From: Dipylidium caninum
Taxonomy: Eukaryota; Platyhelminthes; Cestoda; Cyclophyllidea; Dipylidiidae
Length of the DNA stretch: 64,000 nucleotides
Assembly: GCA_017562135.1 (NCBI GenBank)
Contig: QEYB01000588.1
Span: 186,001 to 250,000, forward strand
Direction of reading: 5' to 3'
Positions 1-11,200 of this stretch are shown here, piece after piece. The notes beneath the pieces are model-generated. The model worked only from the letters and a program-made list of their open reading frames with translations, was not told the origin of the DNA and searched no databases. The first letter of the stretch is position 1. The number at the start of each line of letters is the position of its first letter. The position numbers were made by a program, and so were the translations under genes.

Positions 1-3000
1 ATCAGTGCGAGGGTCTTAATGCTTCTGACTGCACTTATCCCATTCCATTGTATCTTCGGGTTCCTGTGTGCGCGCTTCACTTCTTGGAGTTATCTTTTTT
101 TCGAGCACTAAGTATGGGGCTGTGCAGTCAGGAAAAGAAAAAGGCCGAGGTCCATGCATGTCTTCTTTAATCCTTCCCCTTCGTCCCTGTAATATCAAAA
201 TTAATCAACGTGTCAACTTTGCGAGAGAAATTTGCCGCCGTACCTCATGATCAGCTTGAAGGAGTGAGCCTTTTTATACCAGCCACGCCGTCGAATCGTG
301 CTACCATCGGACATGGAGGCCTCAAGTGAATTTGTCAATCTGCGTCAAATTGCCGCTGTGCCACGTGTACCCGGTCAAAGTCGCAATCTTTGCCATGTCG
401 GTTTTATTCAAAGGGAAGTGCTCTCAACCATTTCCCTATTTTTAATTCCCTCCCCATTAAATCCCCTTGAAAATAATGAAGGGGAGATGCGCAACTTGCC
501 CCTCCTCCTCCTCTCCAATAAATGCTCCACGGGGGCAGGGTGGGAGCTTGTAATTGCCCTTTTTTTTGCTTCGTGTGTGTTCTTTAGGATAGGTTACTAT
601 TTCGAGGAGACGAGGAAGGGCTAAGCTCTTGGGTTACTCTTGCTTTGTCAAGGTGACAACCTGAACCACTTTGAAGATATCAACGAATACCACAGATCGG
701 TCGGGTCGCCTTGTGTAATTGTCCTTTGCACGGGGTTTTGATGGCGCTTAGGCTGGAGACGAGGCTGGGCAAGGTCAAAGATCCTAATCGAGCTGCGATG
801 TGGGAATCAGTTCCTCATCGCCAAACTCGACACCCAAATTGGGGAATTCAGATAGAAAGGCGTCGGCTCAAGAGAAACGGCCTGCTCCGAGATGAGTGCA
901 CAACTCGTCTTCACTCCACCCCTTCCATCCACTTACACCGCCTCCACCTCGTGCACGCGGGCCCAACCCAACCAAAGTTACTTTAGACGAGGCGTTGGCC
1001 GTGACGGTGTTGCGGCACTGGCTCTGGAGTTGGCACTCGGAGTGGCCGAACCCTCATTCCCTGTGTGGCCGTGGAAATGCAAGGAAGTGGCGCCTGTTCA
1101 CGTTCCCCGCTAATATCGCATGTGGGGCGACACCACAACCATCAACAACAACCGTCAACACCGTCGCCGTGGCCGTGGCCGTGGCCAGCCATCAGCGACG
1201 GAGGCGGAAGGGTGTCGGGGTGGGCAGAAAGCGGGAGGAGGGGAGATGTGCACGTTGTGTGCAGTCCACCAGAGGTCTCGGCGTCATCCACTTGGGCGTC
1301 AGGAGTCACACAACCTGCCGTCAGCCTCCAAGTCAGCAGCAGGACTGTCTCCCTCTTTACCCCTCCACCTCCGCTCTCAGAGAGCCCGGTGATGAAGGCC
1401 GCTGTCGGAAGACATTAGACAAGCAGTGCTTCTGCTTGGCAGTGCGTGCCCGAGATGCTGTTACCTGCGATCAACGGGGAGGAGATGAAGAGAATTTGTG
1501 TGAAATGAGATACATGAATTCTTTTTATTATAATCTATCTGGTTTTGATCCTTTCTCCTCACGCGACCCTTCGCGAATGTAACTTACGCTTTTTTTCCTC
1601 CACTGAAACTTCGGTTGGAATTTTTATGCATTTCCGATAGTATTAACGATTCGATGAGAGAGGTTTTATCAGATTAGAGTAATTTTCCTTGCATCTTTTT
1701 ATTGTTATGGGCCTTCTCGTCCCACGAGCAATTGTGTTAATGTTATTTCACCGTCTTTCTCCTCCCGCCAATCTTTACGGCTCGACGCTTCTTGCACCAC
1801 AGTACTGCGAGGGCGTTGGCTCTCATAGACGAGATTCTGGGTTTGCGCTCGTGCTCTCGTACTCTCCACTTCACCACGTCTTGTCTCCATATTGAAGGCG
1901 TGGAGCATCGGGCGATTCAGCCCCTCCCGTCCTCGGGGGCCTTTGATCTTGACGAGTCCACCAGCGCAATCTACCCGTGGTGATGCCTCTTTGATGTGTG
2001 CCTCATTAATGCAAAATACCTTTAAGGTATTGGCCATGCACTCATTTTTCGGCCCGGTATTAATGACCTTTTTAATTACACCTCCACCTTGTAAATGTGG
2101 CGCTTTAGTGGTTCGCATTTGCTCCACGTCAATGGGGAGGAAGGGCAATAAAGCGGACACTACCGGACGGTTTGAGGCCAAGCCAGTTTGTCAATTCTGA
2201 GTGGTTAATTTAGAAGCGGCATAAGCCAAAATGCTGGTGCAAATGTTAGACGGTTACTCTATTTCCCCGCACATTTGTCTTATTTGAACGCGAGAAAAAC
2301 CCTAACTTTGGTGGTAGAGTGAAAGTAGTTTAAGGGGGAGTCTTTGTTTTGTGGTAATTTTGATGACTTCACTTTCCCAGAATCTGCCGATGTGACCGAC
2401 AGGATAGAAAATATTCGTCTTTCACCAAATTGGGACGTAGTTAGTGGGTTTCAGGTGAGTGTCTCCAGATCACCTCTTGGAAGTCGCAGAAACACGCGGC
2501 ACTGGAGGAGAGGGGAGAAAGCGATGGGATGAGAGTGCATCACCCTCTCCTCCTCCTCCTGCTTTATTCTGTTCGACTCTAACCTCGTTCTCTAAACTCC
2601 GGACAATCGGAGGCGAGTGTGAGTAAGTCAGGAGTTCCTTCCCATCTGCTCCGAACGCTGTCCGCGGTCACGGTCAGACGTGACATAAGTGGCGACCGAG
2701 TTGGTCCGGGGAAGAAGGCTTTCACACGCCCGCGAGTATCATGAATGCCCCTTTGCCGTGACAAAAGTAAGAAAGGGGAGCAAAGCCAAAGGTGAAGGTA
2801 TGTGAGTTTTAGCGGAGGCAGGAGACAGACACGCTTGATTTATCCTGACGTGCAGTGAGCTGGTTTTGGACGTGGAATCCGCTTTCTCTCCCCAAGTTGT
2901 GGTGACTTTTTGAATAAAGTGGGGGACGGGGCCACGTGCCTCTTCACTCACTTGGAGTCGTTGTCCTTTGGCTAAGACATGCTGCGCCGTTCCACTTTCT

Positions 3001-5101
3001 CTGCTGCCTCTGGTCATTGCGCTCTTAATCGGGGAACACTTCTGTTTCTCGGTAAAGATTCACTTACTCAGGGTTAGCACGAAACTTGTTAATTCGAGAC
3101 TTGGAAAGAGAGCCGATGGGGCCTCGTCCCGCCAATCGTCTCTGTTTTGAGTGCTAAACAACAGACATTTTACAAAGAGGGGGCCTTTTTTCGTGGAATC
3201 GGTGAGATAAGGGCGTCCAGGAGATCTCCGATGTATTTTAACATTTCCCAAGATGGCAAATATTCGCCTACACGAGGCATTTATTTCTTAAATGAAATGA
3301 TGAATTCCATTCTTACAAAAAACGTGGCTTTGTTCACAGAGACGGAGGAGAAAAAAGAGGCCATGCCACTGGCGCGGTTGGAATGAGATCTTCCCCGTCT
3401 TAATTGTCTGTGGCAAGTGATTGGCCTGGGAGAAGGAATTGACTTGTAGTGCGCTTCGATTGTGAAAAACTTCAAGCTTGAAAAATGACTGCCATGGTTG
3501 CGCCGTAAATAGCAACTCGCCTCCACCTCAGTCCTCACCGCTGAAGGCTTGGCGGTGGATTGTCCTGAATGATTTGACGAGTGGAAGTGGGAGATGTGTG
3601 TGCATTCCTCGCCTCCGCGCCTTAATGACACGGTCGAAGGAAGTTTTTCTCAGATTTCTTTCAGCAAACGATTCCTCCGCTCCGGTATGAACCGTCGCAG
3701 GGAGGAATAAGGGGGAGGGAGAGGAGATTTAGACCAGTCCGCCGTGGCTTTTGGTCTCCACCTCTACTTTACTGACTGAATGATTCCCCGCTCGTCTACG
3801 CCATCGTCGTTCTCTGGCCCTACTGAATGTTGTCTCGGTGAAGGAGCACATCTTGGAGGGTTTTTGTGAGCACGTTTGCCTCTGGAACTCCTTTAGTCCC
3901 CTCAGTCATCATTTGACCTCTTCTCCGACCAGTGCGTCCGGTGGATTATTTTTCCTCTTTTTTTAAAGGTCTGTGCCTCAGTCCATGCCTGAATGTCGAC
4001 GCGAATTGTTTGTTTGTGGAGCCCCCGACAGTCGCCTGCTCCTGCGAGCTTCCCGCCCGATCACCGTTAGTTGTCCGGACGGTTTAAGTGGTGATGCTGG
4101 CGCGGGAATAACAAGAGTGCAGCCATTGCTTCCCCCTCTTTCGGTACAAAATGGTGCCTCATTGACACCAGTGGAATCCAATGTGCGCTGTAGGCATTTA
4201 CACAAACTTCATCGAGTGTCAATGGCCAATTCAAATAGGCATCCTTGCAAAGTAGGCCAATTTTTTATTTGACGCTCTCGCTGCCTCCTTTGACAACTTA
4301 ACAGTTGTGCAGTGGCGTCAAATCCTTAAGCCTGAAAAAAAATGCATCTAAGGGGCAAGGAGTACCACGTCGTCTCTCGGATTGCCACTGTTATTGCTTT
4401 GACATGCCCACGTAATTTTTCGTAGCATGAATTTCAGTGTAAACGTCCACGATGCGGCCTTGTAAGGCGATAGAAGCGAGGTTTGAGCTGGAGTGCTGGA
4501 TTGGGCTATATCCTTTCGCCATTCGATATTCTCCTTATGTCTAAGAAGGCTTTCCTGCCCTCCTCTTCTCCCAAAGTCCGTCTTCGCAGCAGCAGCAGCG
4601 AGAGCCCACGCCTCATCCGCTGGACTGCACAATCAAGTGGTAAACTAGTGCTTGGAGAGGTGGTGTTTAGGGTTAGGAGAAGAATTATCTGGCAACAAGA
4701 TCTTGTCGCCGTTGGTCTCGCCACCCTCCATACCCATCTTCCCGTCCATCGTTACTGGTTACCGTCTCTTTATTGCCCAAACGCTCCTCACCCGAGAGGT
4801 GCATTTTAACGACAACTGGACAACCGTCGATCATCCCAACCGGACTGCGGACAACTGGTCTTATCAACGCTTCCACGACAAGTGGAGATGGACAAGTAAA
4901 CGCCTTTTGAGATTGGGAAAAGCCTCCCTCAACGTTCCACGGCTGTGGAATTGGACGGCATGCGTCTTGTGCTAAGTGGAGGTGTGCATTTCGTCCATCT
5001 GTTGCGGCGGCGGACAGGTTACTGATGTCCCGTCTCGGCGTTGATAACTTTTCGCAAGACGCAAAGGCTCGACCATCTCTTCTCTCCTCTTCCCTTAACA
5101 G
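1..5101. other. Stretch without recognised exon (probably intron of the cystinosin-like gene)
   Basis: I looked on both strands for the earlier cystinosin exons (first PQ-loop, and the segment just before the exon at 5102 that should end in Pro-Gln) and saw none. The open frames here are short, overlap each other and resemble no family I know. A 668 bp repeat copy lies at 817-1484. The exon at 5102 begins in phase 0 and needs an upstream exon, so this stretch is either intron or contains exons too diverged for me to see. Confidence 0.5.
817..1484 (+). repeat. Long repeat, copy A (inverted partner at 13281-13950)
   Basis: This 668 bp block matches the reverse complement of 13281-13950 almost base for base, with only scattered substitutions and small indels (about 97% by eye). 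Similarity stops sharply at both ends. It contains short iterations of GTGGCC and several overlapping open frames. Those frames are proline/arginine/serine-rich, differ between the two copies because of indels, and show no transposase or reverse transcriptase motif. It is most likely a non-coding dispersed repeat or a recent duplication. I could not identify terminal inverted repeats or target-site duplications. Confidence 0.85.
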
Positions 5102-5219
5102 GTCATTCTCAATTTCCGCCGAAAAAGCAATGTCGGCTGGAGTGTGACCAACTTCATCTTTGACTTCGTCGGCGGCGTCTTTAGCGTCGCCCAGATGTTC
5201 ATAATCGCCTTCAACTGCA
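5102..5219 (+). CDS. CTNS: Cystinosin-like, penultimate exon (second PQ-loop)
   Basis: The acceptor CCCTTAACAG lies just before 5102 and the donor GTAAGT starts at 5220. The exon is 118 bp, phase 0 in and phase 1 out, and encodes 39 codons from VILNFRRKS to IIAFNC. As I recall the human gene, its penultimate coding exon has the same length and phases, which suggests an ancient intron position. Asp at exon residue 21 (FDFVGG) is the conserved membrane aspartate. Confidence 0.9.
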
Positions 5220-8200
5220 GTAAGTAAACTTTTAACTGTAATGCATCATTCCGAAAATACTCACGATGTTTACTTCTTCCATTGTTGAACGTCGGCTTCT
5301 TTTTTGCGCGGATCTACTTGATGCTCCGTAAATGTGACTTTTCCTCTTTTTTTTTCCACCACCCATCGTCGTTCTGATTTTACGCATCTCAACCGTCCGT
5401 GTTGACAGAAAAGGGGGGTTTGCGCCTCTGTCTCTATTTCAATCTCCTCATCCAACACCTTCTCATTCTCCATAAAATAACACCTTGCCTGTGCCAGGTC
5501 CTCCGCCTTAAGACTCCTGGTTGCGTTGGCAACAGCCCCATGACGACGATTCGCGAGGATAAATTCCTCATAGCTTCATTTTATCGCTGTGACATTAAAT
5601 GGAGTAGTGAGTGAATTTACGCGCCTATCTCCTCACCTGTGGACTACAACACAATCCCCCTCATCCTCATTCCATTTACGGCTGGTTGTTTACTAAACTG
5701 CTTCGCCTAATTTACTCTACATCTTCATATCACCTTCCAGACGTTTGAATAGACGCCATCATCGGGCAATTATTAGCAGATCTACTTCGTGGTGGTTGGT
5801 CTTTCTCTGGAATAGACTGTGGAGCGAATGTATTTGTCCATATGAATGGGCATTCTCTCGTTGCATTCCTTCCTACCTCGTATTTGAGTGTCCGCTCTGT
5901 CTAAGCAGGTCCATCTGCTGCCCCTTAAATTCTCCCAACTGCCGATCGCTTGGATAGGACTTTCTAGATGTTCTTTGGCGTCATTTCGGCTACTCGCATC
6001 TTCTCGTGATTTACGCTTGCGTGGGATGTGGACATCTCTCATCTGTACCTCTTTCTTTCGCGCAAAAGCCAGGCTATTCGTGAGGTTGATTCGCAACCTT
6101 AGGCAGATTTACTGTCAGGCCTTTCAAAGCCCCACTGTTGCTTATTTGGTGTCTTTCGGGGCTGCCTGTCATATCCGGGAGTTGCCATCTTCCAGGTAGA
6201 AGGGCTTCCTCGAGGCTGTTAGTCTCTCCACTCTCCACAATTTACAAACGGACACTCGCTCTAAAGTTGTTTACTTGGTGCCTTTTGGGCATGCCTGTCG
6301 TGTTCGTGCTGAAGGCAGTGAGTTGCCACCTTTGAGGTAGAAGGGCTTTCTGAAGGCTGTTGGCCTCCTCTCCCTGTGAAATTTTGGATTTGTGCAGTCT
6401 AGAGTCGGACACTCGCAGGGTAGACGCATCTGATCAGGGTTGGGTCTCCCATTTCATTTACTCATGGTGTTATTCCCTCCTAAGGCTTTAATTTTGAGGC
6501 CGATTGGCAGAGTGCAGAGGGGAGACTTCTTCCACCCCAAAATGTTTACAATTTGACGCCTCGCTAAGAGATTTTGTTACACCTTGCAGGTAGCCGTGCT
6601 GCCTTCCCCCTCGCCTTCAGCCTGGCCTCTCTCCCGTTGCTAATCGTAGTCTTCGTCACTTTATGGTGTCCTGCTCCCCTCGAATTGTCATGAAACATGG
6701 CAAAGTGGGCGCAAACTCTCATTTCGCACTGTTTGCAGATGGGAGTATGCGCTCTTTTATTGGATCCCATCATCCACTTGGACGAGCCTGTGCAAATCTC
6801 CTCAAGTTACGACTGCCTCACATCGGTCTGGCCGCCTGTCAGACGATTTGCAAAGTGGCACCCCCTAAATCCCCCTTATTTTACGTTTCTTGCGTTTATT
6901 TAACTTCTTCCGGCATACGTAGTTACACTAATTCCCGTCCAAAAAGTCGTATAATTTGAAAGAGTTGATTAAATACAGTCTTTCATTGCGCCAAAACTCA
7001 CTTTTTAACTTTGAGTGGCAGAAGAATGTTCGTCTTTTTCCAAGTGGGCGCATAAAACCATCAGCCCTTTTTGCGCAGCTTTACTTCGTCTGCGACGGGA
7101 GTGGGACACTTAATTTCGCCCCGAAATCGTGCAAGGTGGAAAGGGGAAGTGGTACCTCTTTTTCCTCCCGTTTACGCTGTCCACGGTTGAATCAGAGGGT
7201 CCCGGGGCACCTCGTGTCCCCCCCAACGCTCGCTTCGCCCAGATCGAAAGCAACCAGTGGGTCGGTCCGCCTTCTCTTCCTCGAACGAGGGGAAAAACCG
7301 CGTCCTCCCCACTCACGTAGCCGGCTAGCAGAATACTCCTCCCCTCCTTCGCTGCCGGACATCCACTCTTAGCATTTCGTTGGCCATTGCCGATCTCCTG
7401 AACCACGAGCCCTCTCCAAGCCCCTCGCGAAAGTCCAGTCTTTCTCATCACGCAGAAGGGATGGAAGACTAATGTATATGTGAATTTACGACAAGTCCTC
7501 TCCAACTCTTTTTCCTCCCACTTATACTACTTTCTTCCCCTCCTGTGTGTCATTCCTCTGCGCCCTCCTCGTGTCATTGCCTGAGGTGACAGTTTCCTCG
7601 GACTCAAAGTCTCCAAGTGGCTAAAACTACCGCCTTTGCTGCGCCATAAAGCTCTGTTCAAATGCAGAAAACAGGATCCACTTTTCAGTCGACCTCATTG
7701 TTCTCCTCTCACGGCGGCCAATTTTGTCCTCCTCCTGTTCCCCCCCCCCCCTTTCCGTCTGTCTGGCTTTTCTACTTCAACGCCACTTAAGGCGCTCATT
7801 TGATGAGGAAAGTCGCATTTATCGTTTGGAATTTGTCGAAATTGTGAATCCAAATATATCTGCTCAGACGCTACAGGAATGACTGTGACTTGTGATAATT
7901 TCGGAAGTAGATTGGCGTTTCACGATCCTCGTTCTCTCCTCCCATCCTACCTAAGACATAATTTTTTTTCTAGCTCAAATTCTTCCATTTTTGCGGTCTT
8001 ACAGTAATCCACGAAGGCTGCGTTTTTTTCTCCCCTACCGTCTGTGAAAGTTTTCAATTTCGTACTTTTACTGGGAGCTACAAAAAAAGCACTTTCTTGA
8101 GTATATGTTGTTTGTGTGTGTGTTGAAAAGGGAGGATTTCGTGAATATCGTGTAGGACTCAAAGCCAACGTCGTGCGTGGCATAGAGACCGGTGGCGTCA

Positions 8201-11200
8201 ATCTCTATTTCTCTTAGATTAGTACTGGCATTTGTTTGATCCTCGGCCCATAAACCCACTGCCAATTCATTCCCTTTCGAAGGCCGATGTGGCCGATAAC
8301 GCTCGGCCACGTGTAATCTTGAAGCCCTGTCCACCACTCCATTACTGATCGTCATTTCGTGTTTTTTTTCTCTTTTCTATTCCCCACACGTCTCAAATGA
8401 ACTGATTTAACCTCCTCATAAATATAACCTTCTGCCTTCCGTTGACTTGTATTCATTTCCCTGCAAAATCTTGTGTGAAGTATTTGAAAAGTATTCCTCC
8501 TTTTCGAACTATTCCAACGTCTAACTCGTGCTGGCCATGTAGCCCTTAAAACGTCTGAAAGATTTCCAAGTGTACACTGTCGCCCCCTTCGGAGGTCTGA
8601 GGCGCTCCGGCTACTCCGAATCACCACAGTCAGTCGACGAAGCCCTTTGACTGGCCGGCATCAATCGCTGAATGTGGCCCAGATTATTCCACTTAGTCCC
8701 TTTTGGCCTCCAGCATATTCTCGTCTTCGTCGGAGACAGGTTCACCGCCCTGCGACTGCATCGGGCGTATTTCTGGCCTCTGAGCGATTTTTGTCTTGAA
8801 ATGTGCAGATTCCACGCTGATGAAGGTGCCTCACAATAGTCGCCCCACTATTCGGCTTTCGTTTCCATAGATGCTCATGGAACTGCAGCACCAAACGACG
8901 ACGCATCAGGCAAGAGTACCAGTGGAAGCACCTTTTTCCTTGGAAGGAGATTCATGAGACATATTTCTACCTTTGAATGCACACATCATCTTCATTTTTA
9001 TGTTCCGTTTTCTCAAACTGCCTTTGTTTATGCTCTGAGCTCTCTTTGATTACCCTAAAGTCGGCCTGGACAAGGCGGTGCCCCTTTTCTCCTACCTCGT
9101 GTCACCTTTGTTGCGCGCCTTCTAAGAAACTGGACTTCAGTGTGCCTCTGTGATATTTTGTGGATAAAATTTAGTTCTTTATGAAGTCTTTCAAAGGCAG
9201 GACAGGATATATAACTCCTCACTGAATTGACCGTGCATCCTGAACGTACCGGCGGTAGCGGAGGTTGCTTACTTGGTGCCAACTAACGTGGTCAGCTCAA
9301 ATAGCTTCGTTTTGAGCCCTCCACGGTCTTACGGATCGCCACGTACATTCCAGGTATTTCTGCACTTCGTCTGCGCTATTCTCGTCTAACAAACATTTCT
9401 CCACCCTTTTGTAACCATTAACGCCTATCGCCCACACCACTCTTGAGGCTTATTCCATTTAAATTATTTTAAAGACTACCTAGATGACATTAGGCCAGAA
9501 AGTTACCTCGGATCGCGTCTCCTACCCATTGGTGGTAGAAAATGCCGTGATTACACGAGGCCCCCCGCGGGTTGCACGTGGTTTTGTGTTCCCTGAGATA
9601 CCGTTGTGAAACCTACCAAATCCTCTCTGGTCCACCCTCCATCCTCCCCCTCACACTTGAACCGTCGACTTCTCCTTTCGTCACCAATTCCCGTTCCCGG
9701 GGGGGGGGGGGGGACGGAAACAAAACAGGCCCGTCGCGGCATTACCTCCAAAACGAGGTGCCAATTGCTTATTAATGAGAGAAGTGTAACAAATAAATGA
9801 ATGTCTACTTTTTGTTGTAGGTAACTTCTTTCCTTTCCTTTCGCTGATTGCCATCGTCGTACCTCGTGGTCTTCAGCTCCCCTCCCTTCGCCCTAAAAAT
9901 ATGCCTCGGTGCCCTGTGTGGCAACTATTCTTCTACCCTTACCCCTTTTTTTTCGCTTGACAATGCGGAAATGGCGTAATTGCTGCTCCCCTGCCCCACG
10001 CGGGGTTCAGGGCGCTTGGGGGGTAGGGGGCGGGGCTGGGCGTTGTGCTTCACTCCCACCTACGATCCGAGATGACGCGGTCCACGAGTTCGATGCCTAT
10101 TTCCGTTTTCGGGTTCAAGTTATACTCCACCCACTGTGCACAATTCCTGCTGTCCCGAGGTCTAGAGGGACTTTGTCTCCAATTTAAATCTATTTTCCCT
10201 TTCCTCGTCTGAAAAGGGTGTTTTTGAACCATTTTCATGGTCGATTTCTTGCGTTCTGTCTCGGTTGTATTCTAGGTGATATCGCTGGCCCTTCCTGAGC
10301 CTACAACTCCAACTCCATTATTCTCCTTTTATTTTGAACGGATCTACTAACACTTGGTCCCTTGTGGGACAAAAACGGTGACGGGCAATTCACTTCGGAG
10401 CCGTGTTTCTTGTCTTCACCTTGTGAATGCCTTCTCCTTCGGCCTACGCCTTGCCGAGGCCACACTCCCGCTCCTTTTTGTTGATATGGTGATATCTTCA
10501 ATGCCCGATTTGGTATTAGAATGGACCAAAGTGGAACCAGCATCCCTCGCACCCGTCTCACTCATTAAGCGACGCTAAATTCAAACTATTTAGACCATGC
10601 TTTAATTCTATTCTCCTGGCCTGTCTCACTAATCTTAGTCTCTCCCTCCGCAAACCCCTCGGTTATGCGTTAATGAAGGAATAAGTTAAATAGGAATTAT
10701 TCCCCTTCTCCCGAGCGCTTCGGGTCATCATTCCCGGTCTTCTTTTGCCAACATGCCCGCTTGTGTTATGTCACTCGGGACCCAAACAGGCTTTTCTTAT
10801 TACTCTGATCTCGTGGATTATGCTGGCTCGATGGCATAACTTGCTTTCTCTTGTGCATTTCCCGCCTCCACTAGACGGACACAACTTTTTTATGTACTTG
10901 TCTTGAACGAGGCGAAATCCCCTCCATTGCGCACATTAATGCCACTTCGTAAACACGCACTGGTAGTGGAATCTTTCACTTCCCAACAGTAAGTACTTTT
11001 TTGCATTTTTAAACCACTTTTTTCTGCCTGCTCCGCTCTCAGTGATAGAATGTGTGTGGCACTGATTTTCCTCTCCCTAAAATGTGCGGCATTGTCAGTA
11101 GGTCATTCACCCTTCCTTGTCCCAAATACTCACACATCCCAGTGCGTACGCTTGTGTGTGTTTGTTTGTGTGTGTGTGTGTGTGTTTCTAGAGCAACCGC

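Noticed and set aside
896..1582. Long + strand open frame (228 codons) in repeat copy A, with a similar frame in copy B
   Set aside because: Three overlapping frames are open at once, the translations are low-complexity, and indels between the copies shift frames, so the similarity is at DNA level only.
2344..2532. Open frame followed by a GTGAGT-like donor (2455), a possible cystinosin exon
   Set aside because: The translation has no transmembrane or PQ-loop character and does not end in Pro-Gln as needed before the exon at 5102.
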